A stretch of 64,000 nucleotides of DNA, taken from positions 21,011,236-21,075,235 of the forward strand of contig CM043801.1 in the NCBI GenBank assembly GCA_023974075.1, written 5' to 3'. The stretch is from Chaenocephalus aceratus (Eukaryota > Chordata > Actinopteri > Perciformes > Channichthyidae). Positions 45,415 to 56,599 of the stretch are shown here, piece after piece (the first letter of the stretch is position 1; each line of letters begins with the position of its first letter). The translations under genes were made by a program, and so were the position numbers. The notes beneath the pieces are model-generated. The model was not told the DNA's origin, searched no databases, and was given only the letters and a program-made list of their open reading frames with translations.

Positions 45415-45600
45415 TACAAGATAGTGTATTTTATTTCAATTTACTCTATACTATTCCAAGATAGTGTATTTTTATTTTTTATTATTACTCTACTATTCCA
45501 AGATAGTGTATTTTAATTTTTTATTATTACTCTACTATTCAAAGATAGTGTATTTCAATTTTTATTATTACATTACACTGATCCAAGATAGTTTATTTCA
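45415..45600. repeat. degenerate tandem repeat, about 60 bp
   Basis: Repeats of 'ctatactattccaagatag' followed by 'tgtattt' and an AT-rich spacer occur four to five times with point changes. This gives Tyr/Phe/Leu-rich short frames that are not genes. Confidence 0.75.
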
Positions 45601-46609
45601 TTTTTATTATTGTTCACTGTTCTATATGGTAGATTTCATGTATTTTAGAATCATTACTATTCTAAACAACCTGATCTCACCAGAATGCGTGACTCCACCA
45701 CGACTCCTTAACACCGCATTGCGTGGTGGACTCACGAACTTTGTTACATTTACGTGTCTGCACCACGTAAACAACCCCAATGTAAAGTGAATGAGGCTCT
45801 TTTGTCGTGGTGCACACACGCATTTCTACAACGTCCTGCAGTGAGCTTTTATTCTATAAAACGTTTTTTTTAAATCTACTTTAGAGCTTGTAGTAACTCG
45901 CGGGAGGCTTCTTTTATTTTATTTGTATTCATAATAATTTTTATTTTTCATCAGAATGTATTATGGTGCATTATTTACGAATTTTTGTTCTCAAAAACAG
46001 TGCATTGTGTGTAATACAACTGTGATTTTTATTAAATTAGTTAGTTTTTAAGGAAGGCCAGAGCTTCAGCTGTGTCCAATAGATTGTTCCCTAGTTAACG
46101 TTTTTTAAAAGAACATTATATTCCTATTTGATCATGTCCCCTTTATTGTATTACGGAGAGCAATGTGAGCGTCCATTCCCATTGGATAACGGAGGATTTT
46201 ACACCTGGAAGTAAGTATTCCCCTTACTGTCGATTGATTTACAGTGATATCTGCACTACTCATCAACTCAAAAACACCAGATTATGCTTGTTGATTACAC
46301 AACATTGATTGGTTTAAATTGTGTACAATGCTTTTGTAATTTTCCCCTTCGATTCGGAGAAACAAATATGTGTTCAGTTTAGGATGGCCGAAGACACTAC
46401 ACTACCCAGAATCCTCAGCTATCGTTTGGGACTACACCATGTGCTTTACTTGACAAACCCCTTGATTTGTCCTCAAGCTCTGTGATTGGATGTTGGAGTG
46501 GCAGTGCGCGAAGCTTATGCTGAGCGACAAACAGCATTTTGAAATGGAATGAAACCCATCACGGCACACTATTCAAAACAGGAATCGAACGTCTCCTACC
46601 CCCCCCCCC

Positions 46610-47775
46610 CCCCTTAGGTCACAGGCTCCTCCAACAGTGCAACACAATACAAGAGATACACAGAAAAAATAGTGCAAGTCAATAAAAAAGCAAAATAGTA
46701 AAAAGTCAAATAGTGCAATAAGAGTCTATACAAGGGATTGGAATATGATATATTAGACAAATCATTTCTAAGTAGCAGCCAGATTAATGCTATGGATGTT
46801 ATTTCAAAGTTCAGGTGTTTAATAGTCTTATGGCCTGTGGGATGAAACTGTCCCTGAGTCTGGTGGTTTTAGTCCGGATGTAAGATAAGATAAGATAAGA
46901 TGGTACTTTATTGATCCCAATTTGGAAATTGTTTTTGTTGCAGCAGCATAAAAGACAAGGCATTTTACAATAAAACAAAACCACAAATAAACAAGAATAG
47001 AAAAAAAAGAAAATAGAAAATATACGTATTGAAATAGAAAATATACATGTAGATATTATATATGCAAATATACATATTCAAAATATATGACAATGGAATA
47101 TGGAATATCAAATATTGAACAGATTATATATGTGTAAAATGTACAGCGAGGTTGTATTAGAGAAACTATGGAGCAGAGAGTTCTCTTCCAGCCAGAGGTG
47201 ATTTATTGGACAGAGTTATTGCAGTGGGCAGGAATGTGTTCCTGTATCGGTCCTTGTGACAGCGGAGCTGCAGCAGTCTGTTGGAGAAGGAGCTCCGTTG
47301 TCTGTCCTGCAGGTGGAGAGGATGGGTGGGGTTATCCATCATGGACAACAGCCTGTTCAGTGTCCTCCTCTCCACCACAGCTTCAAAGGGGTCCAGCTTG
47401 ATGCCGATGACAGACCCAGCTTTCCTGATCACTTTATTGATCCTACTGGTGTCACCGGCTCTGATGCTGCCCCCCCAGCAGACCGCAGCAAAGAAGAGTG
47501 CACTGGCCACAACAGACTGGAAGATCTCCAGCATCTTGCTGCACACATGGAAGGATCTCAGCTTCCTCAGAAAATAGAGTCTGCTCATCCCCTTCTTGTA
47601 CACAGCGTCAGTGTTGATCCTCCAGTTCAGCCCATAAGTGCACTCCCAGGTACTATAGTCCTCCACAACAGCCACATCCTCTCCTAGAATGCGGCTGTTG
47701 TGCCAGACGGCAGCAGACAGAACAGTTTGTGGCTGGGGTGATGGGGGTCTTTTATAATCCTGAGGGCTTTCTTTA
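46610..47775 (-). mobile_element. LINE 3' fragment with reverse transcriptase C-terminus
   Basis: The minus-strand frame 47675-47166 reads DAVYKKGMSRLYFLRKLRSF, ASALFFAAVCWGGSI, and FLPTAITLSNKS near its end. This is the C-terminal region that follows the RT catalytic domain in several fish LINEs. Downstream on the same strand lie 'ttgggatcaataaagtacc' and (ATCTT)n at 46875-46910, a typical LINE tail. The clade was not assigned. It is 5'-truncated. Confidence 0.7.
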
Positions 47776-47863
47776 AGGTTAACCAGGTATTTTTACTCCA
47801 CTACATTTATTTTAGTTACTTTACAGATTCTGATTAATGATGTGAAATATAAACAACCCTTAA

Positions 47864-49305
47864 AGGAATGGTCCACTCATTAGATAATTATTCAAAACTT
47901 CAGTATTTAGTGAAACGTTATGTTTAAACCATACCCTGAAGAAATCAGCGATATTCCCTGGTAAATAATGATTTTATAGCTCTTTTTTATCAAGACCTGT
48001 ATATTCCGTCTGGCCGCCGCCATGTTTGCCATTTTCAGTAGTCACGTGATGGTCGTGACGTCATCCATGCGTTCACTTTGTCAACACACGGAAACATGGT
48101 GGAGTATTTCAGTTCGGACTCGTCAGCAGAGGAACAAGTTTTGACCAATGTGAAGAGATTGGATGGGGGAATTCATCCATACATATCAGTATGACAATAC
48201 GACACCCTCTGTCCTAAGACCCTCTGTCCTTAGACCCTCACATCGTACAAGGAAAAACTTCCGAAGAAAACCCACAGTTTAAAGGGAACATGGGGAGAAA
48301 CCTCAGGGAGAGCAACAGAGGAGGGATCCCTCTCCCAGGACGGACAGACGTGCAATAGATGCCGTGTGTACATTGAAAAGATAATACATTTGCAACATAG
48401 GTAGTCCAGATGTTTGGAAATGCATGTGTGTATAATGGGAAGATGATATAAGATACTATATGTATGCATGTAGTACCACCCTTGCTAGCGATTCCCTCTC
48501 TAGTTTAGCATACTCAGCTTCGTTGTCCCTGGCCATAGAATCACGATTTTATGAGGCCGGAAAAAACTGGGGTAAAATACACACTAGCCGGTACTACGCT
48601 ATATGGAAAGGCCACCAAAAACTGTCCTGGCCTGGACGTTAAAACGGGGCTAGCCGCTGCAATGGAAATGCGCTATAACATACCTTATTCTTACTCCGAG
48701 CACTACTTCTGCTCCTCCGTCGCTTCACACTTGCAGAGGGCGATTTCTCTACTGGCCGAACTGGTGTCCTGGTCGGTGATGACACCAGAAAGACCGATGG
48801 TACTGCATCTCCATTGAGTAATGGTTGTTCTTTAAATCCCATGTTATGTTTGATCATACTCTCAGAGTAGTCGTCCGGAAATGTGAAATGTTCGCTGCAT
48901 ACATGAGCCTGTGAATCTCTCGGTTCGGGCCAGCCACATTTCGCTAGCCACTGCCTCCGAATGTACTTCTTATGCTTACCTTTTGGCAACAGATGGAACC
49001 GAGCATTCCGTGGATTGTTCCTATTAGAATTGTGGCAATATTTCGCGATACAGTGAGACATTTGAGAGAGAAACTACAGTAAATAACATGGAGATCAACG
49101 TGTCTTCGAAAACCAAACGCATGGATTACGTCACGTCCGGGAAATGGCGGCGCCCACAGTGTTGATGTTATTTCGGTATATAATCAGTTTAAAATCACTG
49201 ATAATGTCATCGGATTAAAAAAAAAAAAAGAGAGACTGGCAGAGACTGGTCTGTTTTATCGGATGATCATTTTTTAAAAATGAGTGTCATGAGCATACCA
49301 TTCCT
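47864..49305 (-). mobile_element. Kolobok-like DNA element with TTAA target and THAP domain gene
   Basis: The ends AGGAATGGT (47864-47872) and ACCATTCCT (49297-49305) are inverted and bordered by TTAA (47860-47863, 49306-49309). A minus-strand frame encodes a THAP zinc finger. TTAA targets plus THAP-bearing proteins are the known traits of Kolobok transposons. At 1.44 kb the element is too short for a full transposase, so it is a deleted or partial copy. The related element A keeps the uninterrupted sequence at about 17920-17935. Confidence 0.75.
48639..49061 (-). CDS. THAP-domain protein of the Kolobok-like element
   Basis: The frame encodes 140 residues starting MSHCIAKYCHNSNRNN. The zinc-binding C2CH set is C4, C9, C55 and H58 (AHVCSEHF). 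Between them are RFHLLPKGKHKK, W38 and the GWPEPRD segment expected in a THAP fold. This is a sequence-specific DNA-binding domain. The remainder is Ser/Arg-rich (KRRRSRSSARSKN), possibly a nuclear localisation signal, and the frame then ends without a catalytic domain. It could be a first exon of a longer transposase or a THAP-only protein that binds the element ends. Confidence 0.72.
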   Translation of the reverse strand: MSHCIAKYCHNSNRNNPRNARFHLLPKGKHKKYIRRQWLAKCGWPEPRDSQAHVCSEHFTFPDDYSESMIKHNMGFKEQPLLNGDAVPSVFLVSSPTRTPVRPVEKSPSASVKRRRSRSSARSKNKVCYSAFPLQRLAPF

Positions 49306-49386
49306 TTAAAGCAGACATTAGTTACACCTGAGTAAAATTCAGGGAAGGTGATTGTCAAGTGCCAACAATCAGGAGAGATATTTGAT

Positions 49387-49560
49387 TGGAGGACTGGCTT
49401 ATCTAAAGCCAGTTGAGTAGCACTTGAAATGTGTTGGCTCTATGAAACCTGATGTACTTTATGATTCTGTTTTCTTCAAGCTTGTATTTTGTTGGTCGAA
49501 TGCACTTATTGTAAGTCGCTTTGGATAAAAGCGTCAGCTAAATGCAATGTAATGTAATGA
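49387..49560 (+). mobile_element. short L2 LINE 3'-tail insertion
   Basis: About 174 bases nearly identical to 26985-27165: 'gactggcttatct', 'cctgatgtactt', 'gtaagtcgctttggata', then (AATGT)n. It interrupts a sequence that is continuous in element A near 17995 ('gagatatttgata'). It is a heavily 5'-truncated copy of the family at 25340-27165. Confidence 0.85.
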
Positions 49561-51420
49561 TTGTTGGTGCTTGAGAAGACTAAATATTTATCTGCAGATC
49601 CCTATAAAGTATATACATTACTCGTTATTCTCTAAATAGTTAATTAAAAACTGTATATAATTGCTATTTTGGACATCCCTTTTCAAGATTTCAATATTAC
49701 TCTAAACGTGTAATAACGTGCTTTAACCAGTAGGAGGTATGGGTTAAAAACATAGGTTAAAAAGCTGTCAAGTTTACAGTGTTAACAAAATAAAATATAC
49801 TGCTGTTTTGGTTTAGTTTACGACAGATATATTCTGTTATTGTTTTGATATTTGTAACAAAAAAGTGATGGAAAAACCCCACAGCAACACAGAAAAGATG
49901 GTCTTAACATGAGTAGTTAATAAAAACAATAATATCAAAACAAATTATTACTACTAACTGTATTGTGAAATTAAAACAGAACGGTAAAAGAATAGTTTCC
50001 GGTCTATTTTGAGGCCAGATCTCTGTAGATAAATAAAACTACGACTGATGTGTAATATTTACAATGCATTCATGTGATGACTTTCAAAGAGTAAAGCAAG
50101 CACTGCTGAATAAGTATGATATATCTTTTACGAAACGTTTTTTTTCATATGGAATGCAGTTGGAGGTCAACCAATCACAGGCTTGAGGCAACGCGGAACA
50201 ATAGCTGAGGATTCTGGGTAGTGTAGTGTCTTCGGCCATCCTAAACTGAACACATATTTGTTTCTCCGAATCGAAGGGGAAGATTACAAAAGCATTGCAC
50301 ACAACTTAAACCAATCAAGGTTGTGTAATCAACAAGGATATCTGGTGTTTTTGAGTTGATGAGTAGTGCAGATAGCACTGTAAAATCAATCGACAGTAAG
50401 GGGAATACTTACTTCCGGGGTAAAATCCTCCGTTATCCAATGGGAATGGATGCTCACATTGCTCTCCGTAATACAATAAAGGGGACATGATCAAATCGGA
50501 ATATAATGTGCTTTTAAAAAACGTTAACTAAAGGGAACAATCTATTTGACACAGCTGAAGCTCTGGCCTTCCTTAAAAACTAACTAATTTAATAAAAATC
50601 ACAGTTGTATTACACACAATGCACTGTTTTTTGAGAACAAAAATTCGTAACTAATGCACCATAATACATTCTGACGAAAAATAAAAATTATTATGAATAC
50701 AAATAAAATAAAAGAAGCCTCCCGCGAGTTACTACAAGCTATAAAGTAGATTTTAAAAACGTTTTATAGAATAAAAGCTCACTGCAGGATGTTGTAGAAA
50801 TGCGTGTGTGCACCACGACAAAAGAGCCTCATTCACTTTACATTGGGGTTGTTTGCGTGGTGCAGACACGTAAATGTAACAAAGTTCGTGAGTCCACCAC
50901 GCAATGCGGTGTTAAGGAGTCGTGGTGGAGTCACGCATTCTAGTGGGATCAGGTTGATTCTAAAATCGGTCGTTTCTTTTCACTTTGTAAAAACAAGTGC
51001 CGTAACACTGAGCGTGGTATGAGAACGGTTTCTGTGAAAGGAGGGAGGAAGAAATGTTCTGATATCAAGCCATTGTTGCTATTTTGAAGAACCATATTGA
51101 ATGTTAACACTAGAAGTTATGCACAAGGCAAAACTTTTATGTTTGAACAGTCAAAGTTTTTTGTATTTTTGTAAAGTTGAGGATATTCGAACCATTCCAT
51201 TTTGATTGTATGTTTTTGATATGAGTTATGTACTATGCAGAGTTCAGATGAAGAACTCATTGTTCTATTTCGTATGAGGCTTCGCCCTCTACACTCTTAA
51301 AACTACTGGGTTAAAAAATAACCCAATCCTAACCCAGCTGCTGAGTCACTATAGGACAGAACACTCGCTGGGTTGTCTTAACCCATACGCTGGGCTGGAT
51401 CATTTTAACCCATGTGCGGG

Positions 51421-51772
51421 GTTGTTTATTGACCCAAGCTAGTGATTGAAATTAACTACATCACTGGGTTAAATAAATATAAACCATACATTGGGTTGTT
51501 TATTTGACCCAAGCTAGTGATTGAAATTAACTACATCACTGGGTTAAATAAATATAAACCATACATTGGGTTGTTTATTTGACCCAAGCTAGTGATTGAA
51601 ATTAACTACATCACTGGGTTAAATAAATATAAACCATACATTGGGTTGTTTATTTGACCCAAGCTAGTGATTGAAATTAACTACATCACTGGGTTAAATA
51701 AATATAAACCATACATTGGGTTGTTTTTATTTGACCCAAGCTAGTGATTGAAATCAACTATATTGTTGGGCT
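51421..51772. repeat. 75-bp tandem repeat, four full copies
   Basis: Units begin 'aagctagtgattgaaatta' at 51436, 51511, 51586 and 51661, with a partial fifth after about 51737. They include 'cactgggttaaataa' and 'cattgggttgtttattt'. Copies are almost identical, so the array expanded recently, just inside the left end of the CACTA-like element. Confidence 0.95.
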
Positions 51773-52196
51773 AAATAATATATAATAATGTAATGAATTA
51801 TCTCCAAACACCGTATAATATAAAATGCATTTATTGATAATTTGAACAGTTTTGGCAAATCGCCAACATTCCATTTCCACTACAAAAGAACAATGCACTT
51901 TAGCACAATACAAATTCCATATATTTAACTCTTGAATAAATTAAAAAAAACACCTTAAAAACAGTGCTAGGGCCTTGAGAAATATCTGTGTGTATTTTAA
52001 CCATCACTTATGAGTGAACACAATTTCAGGAACAGTTCTGCGTATTAATTTAACACATGGACCATAAAGACCCAATACTGTACATATAAAACAACATCTA
52101 CTAACAGTCCTTCAACTTGAAGCTGAACCGTAACAAATCTGTCAATGAACACAACAGAACACAGATGTAAAGCAGCAGGATGTAAACAGAGGAGAA

Positions 52197-52198
<2 letters not shown>

Positions 52199-52273
<75 letters not shown>
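52199..52273. repeat. (GT)n microsatellite
   Basis: 75 bases of uninterrupted GT dinucleotide, next to the 3' end of the gene remnant at 52305. Confidence 0.97.
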
Positions 52274-52275
<2 letters not shown>

Positions 52276-52304
52276 ATTGTTAAAGTGCAACTTTGTTGGT
52301 AGGA

Positions 52305-53908
52305 TTAAACTGCCAAAAGCTTTTTCAGGCTCAACACCCTGGGCTTCAAGGTCCCCTCATCCAGGCCCATCAACACTTTCTGGGTGAAGTCGAAAGTGTT
52401 GACCAAGTATTTTGGGTAGCTCAGATGCAGGGCAAAGGTCAGTGCAAAAAGCAGGATGAATGCGGCTGCCAGTGTGGGGAGTTGGATAACTCCGTTACCC
52501 TCAATGACAACAGCGATGCTCTCGGGCAGAAGAGTGTGGTGTCTGTTGACCTGGCACCGATCATGAGAAGTCCGACCGCGATGTCCTCTGTGTCTGGATC
52601 ATCAGACTGCTCCACCTGATGACAAGAACAGATACACGTTACCCAAATTGCCTATCTCAGAAATGTGTTTTCTGAAAAATACATCCGTGACATATCACAT
52701 CAAACCGTATGTTTTGTGCATAATGTGGGATTAAGGAAACGCCTATTAGCATTGCACAACATAATGTTACAGCACCAGAAACGTCAGCCTCCAAAATAAC
52801 CAATCAGTTGACATAAATGCTTTCAACAAAAAAACATTTATAACCTTCATAAGGGTAGGATTCATTTTATCACTGTATTAGACTGTTACTATTAGCTAGT
52901 TGTACCCAATAAACTGGCAACTGAATATGTTTACAGTATAATCTCTCCCTACTACACATACAAAAAAATATGGGGAACACTAGAAATTATTTTGTATTGA
53001 ACACTGATGCTGCAGGAAAGAAAGCCCTCATGATTGTTATTTTATTAAATCACGTGAGCCCATTTTTTACACTGAAACCTAAAGAGCTTAATTTCAAATA
53101 AATCCTAAAGTAGAAATCATATTCAACACTTCTGAAGTGTTGAAGTAAAGGGAGATTATATTCAACATGTCCATTGTGTACCTTACAATAATTACAATTC
53201 TTATGGCAATATTCAAATCTTGGAACTAGAACCTGAACGGGATGTGAGCAACACGAGAGATGATGTTTGATTAACACCTCAGTGACAGAATCAAGCTTCG
53301 ATGACACCAGGACAGTTCATACTTTTTCAAACTCAATCTATCATTTATTATAATTTTTTCACTATAAAAATTCAAATAATTGTCTCCCTGCGATAGAGCT
53401 CCTGAAACAATGTAACAAGATAAACTATATTTTTGGATGATCTGTCACATACATTGAATACAGTATTATGCTGATTTACATGCCACAGCCTCAGAAACGT
53501 GGAGTCATCTTCATGCAGATATGCAGGCAGCGCACGGAGGACAGCAGCACGTCGGACATGGACGTCACCTTGCTCCTTGAGTGTGAGAACATATCTTTGT
53601 TTTACTTTTGTATGCTAAACAGTATAACCACACAACAATTTTATATCACAAGAAAGTGTTTCTTCCATGACTGCAGAGATTAACATTTTGACAAAGATAA
53701 TACACTCTAGTATGAGAATAAAACACCAAGAGGCATAACCGACTGACCTGGAGGTCATAGGAGGCAAATAGCTGATCCAGAACTTCAGTTTCCTTTCCTT
53801 GCTTGCCGCCTTCTTCCTGAACAGGCTCTGAAGACGGGGGACATGACTATCCAACATCCGCATAGAAGTGGTTCTTCAGGTTGAGGTTGTTATCCCTGTG
53901 AAACTCTG
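52305..53908 (-). pseudogene. broken multi-exon remnant of a multicopy fish protein family (SAMD3-like C-terminus)
   Basis: Three exon-like blocks have splice-type borders. 53908-53748 gives NLKNHFYADVG, then in another frame KETEVLDQLFASYDLQ. 53575-53480 gives VHVRRAAVLRALPAYLHEDD. 52615-52305 gives TEDIAVGLLMIGARS, then after a one-base shift FALTFALHLSYPKYLVNTF, QKVLMGLDEGTLKPRVLSLK and a stop. The pattern LH..YPK....TF...QK....LD....RV.SLK recalls, from memory, the C-terminus of multicopy teleost proteins often named SAMD3-like. Function is unknown. Lying between CACTA-like ends, it may be captured host sequence or the element's own cargo. Confidence 0.45.
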
Positions 53909-54959
53909 CTAAAATATAAAATGACTATTTAATTCACAGTACAATGTATATGTGGACTGAAGGCAGCAGAGACAAACAGAAACATAACATGCTAAATCTG
54001 AGTAAACATGTCAAAGTTATCAGTGAAAAGGCACACAAAATAATTATATAGTTGTAATAAATAAAATATTTTCACCTGTGACTCCATTTTCAAGGCAGGT
54101 CAGCGTTCCAGGATCTCTCCAACAGGTAGCTCATCATTGATGATTCTCATTGCGCCGCAGGGCAAAGGTAGTCTGCATTAACTTTTAAATCAAGGAATAA
54201 TAATGTTATAATGTTCAAGTAAACTCCTGCCCTTGTATCAAGACAGCAGCACAAAGTTGCATTTCCAGGCCATTGGAAAACGTAACAATATTCACAGGCC
54301 AACACAAATATAATTTCAGTGTTGAGCACTCATATTCATTCACATTTTAGTAACCATGTGGAATAACATGGAGCGGGAAGGGGCTGCAGCACCCCCAAAC
54401 GCGGCGCACCTACAGTGTAAGAGCTCCTACAAACGGCGGCACTTGCCGGCGGGCATGTCTGAAGATAGACCAACAGCCAATCACATGAAAGCTATGCTCC
54501 ACAATGCAGTTCGGCTAAGCGTGACCTCACCCCATTCAAAGTGAAGGGCAGAAGCGTCACCGCACGCCGCTGTGTGTAGGGGCCGTAACGTCACTCCATT
54601 TCACTTTGAATGGAGTGACGTTACGCTATGCCCAACTGCATTGTGACAATCAAATCTTTATGCCAGTACAGCTCTAGCCAATCAAACGCGTGCTTGTGTG
54701 TCCTGGGCGGGATATTCATGCGAGTTGTTGTTGGTCGAGCTTGAGACAAGCCCGCCGCCGTGTGTGTAGGGGCCGTAAGCATGGCATGCCACAGTTGCGC
54801 CGCTGCGAGGCTTCACTCGCACCCCCCCCCAGCGCGTCACAGTTTCTCCATTGTGAGGTTTACCAGATTGAAGAAGCCATATTATCTGCCAGTTGCTTCA
54901 GTTTCCTTAAGAGAAAAACATTGAAGGTTAGCTGGGTTGCAAAGTTTTCACAAAATGAT

Positions 54960-55560
54960 CTGAGAAACACTATTTTCGAACCTAAAATGGCGGCAGGCGG
55001 AGCGCTTTTCTTCTTTTTTGTTACAGCATGCATGTCTGTGCATGTTTTATTAACTTAGACTAGAGGCATAGCGGATTTACGTTCATTTTATCCACTAACG
55101 TTATACCATAACCGTGCGTTCTGCATGTTTGTAAAAGCAAGCTAACTTGAAACACTAGACTATTAATCTGTTAAATTCGGCAGCCGTCGGTACCGAGGGG
55201 TTCTTGTTCACGAAACTTTGTCTCAGGGCTTCTTAACATTTAAAAACCAAGATAAGATATCAGATTAAAGCTGAAATTCCACATATTATAGAATTATTAA
55301 AATCATCACTGTGCGATCGTTACCTTTGCTGAGTTACATGTATTTGAAAACGCTGGGGGTATAAATTACCTTGTAAATAAATAGTCTAGTGTTTCAAGTT
55401 AGCTTGCTTTTACAAACATGCAGAACGCACGGTTATGGTACATTGTAGTGGATCAAATGAACGTAAATCCTCTAAATTAATAAACATGCGGTAAACAAAA
55501 AGAAGAAAGAAAACGCGCTGCCTGCCGCCATTTTAGGTTCGACTTTTCCAGAAAACTATT
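54960..55560. repeat. inverted repeat pair inside the CACTA-like element
   Basis: 'tgcgttctgcatgtttgtaa' and 'aagctaacttgaaacactag' near 55115-55165 are inverted at about 55385-55435. 'cgaacctaaaatggcggcag' near 54978 is inverted near 55530. Together they form a palindrome of about 600 bases with a spacer near 55170-55380. A shorter perfect hairpin ('aacgtcactccatt' and inverse) lies at about 54588-54625. Confidence 0.7.
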
Positions 55561-56599
55561 GCAATACAAACGTTCCACTTTGAGATATAACTTAAAACAA
55601 TATAAAAATACTGTCTTACACGTAAGTTAAAATCGTTTTTCAAGTGAGGCAGATATTAAATGTAGGCTAGCTAACAAGAGCTCAAATCAAACTAACACAC
55701 CATGCGATACAAAGTGCATTAGATGTAGAAATGAATAACACGTCATTTAAATACTGTGCAAAGGCAAGACGTAACTCACCAGAGTAGTGCGGCCTAAAAA
55801 GGATCACGATTCCGGCAGTGAGAGCACAGTGGGCAAAGTATTCTTAAAAGTTTGAGCGATTTCAACAGAGGCGAGCAGATAATGGCGGGCGGACTCTGGT
55901 GAAGCATGTGGTGAAGGATAGAACGTCTCGGCACGTCGGGGGCGGAGCACATACATGATGACGTCAGACCAGCGTCAGACAGATTCATTAAAAATCTTTG
56001 AGTACTATTACCAATATGACCCAAAGTGGTTGAACACTGTATACAGTACACAATAATAAATCAGTTCATAGTCATCAGAAAATTAGCGGTGAATTAACTT
56101 TTTGAAATGTTTGAGTTAAAACAATCAATTTTCTTTCAGAAGCTTGTAATGTTCGGTCTTACAGTGTACAAGAACACTGGTGATTCTGTGAAATCACTGG
56201 CTGATTAGTGGTTTTGAAAAATCACTGTTGTGGTTGTAGTGGTTTTTCAAAATCACTTACTAGTGATTCAATAAGTTACAGAATTGTATAATTATATAAA
56301 TATAGGTAAAATATAGGTTACATACCTTGTGTTGTGAGAAATGACAAAAAGATGGTTCCAGAATGATTCAGAAGTGGGAAAATGAATAAAGCAACCTCTG
56401 GGTTAAAAATAACCCAGGCAGGTGTTCAACTGCAATTGAAGCCCTAATAACCCCTTTGACCCAGCATGAACAACCCACCAGTGTGTTTACAGTACCCAAA
56501 TAACCCATAATTATGACCCAGCCAAATCAACCCAGCAATGTGTTTATAGAAATAACCCAGCATTTTTTAGAGTGTAAGGCTATCGCTATTGGGTAATCC

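Larger units (their letters stand above)
45667..50956. mobile_element. long-TIR DNA element, copy B, with 8-bp TSD and three later insertions
   Basis: CAACCTGATCTCACC (45667 on) is mirrored by 'gtgggatcaggttg' ending at 50956. ATTCTAAA flanks both sides (45659-45666, 50957-50964). The inverted arms run about 780 bases (to about 46445 and from about 50180), sharing 'tgcgtggtggactcacgaac' and its complement. The interior matches element A (16862-20240) in the same order. It has been invaded by a LINE piece (46610-47775), a Kolobok-like element (47864-49305) and an L2 tail (49387-49560). Its own transposase is not visible, so the superfamily is unproven; an 8-bp duplication is compatible with hAT. 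Confidence 0.8.
51292..56573. mobile_element. CACTA-like element (TIR CACTCT...) of about 5.3 kb
   Basis: The left end CACTCTTAAAACTACTGGG (51292 on) and right end 'cattttttagagtg' (to 56573) form inverted repeats of the form CACTCT(T)AAAA. Dense 'tgggtta' / 'taaccca' motifs lie inside both ends (51300-51770 and 56398-56560). TA is present at both junctions as a possible short duplication. CACTA/EnSpm elements begin with CACT and make 2-3 bp duplications. The interior holds a broken gene remnant on the minus strand and further palindromes, and no CACTA transposase that I recognise. Confidence 0.6.
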
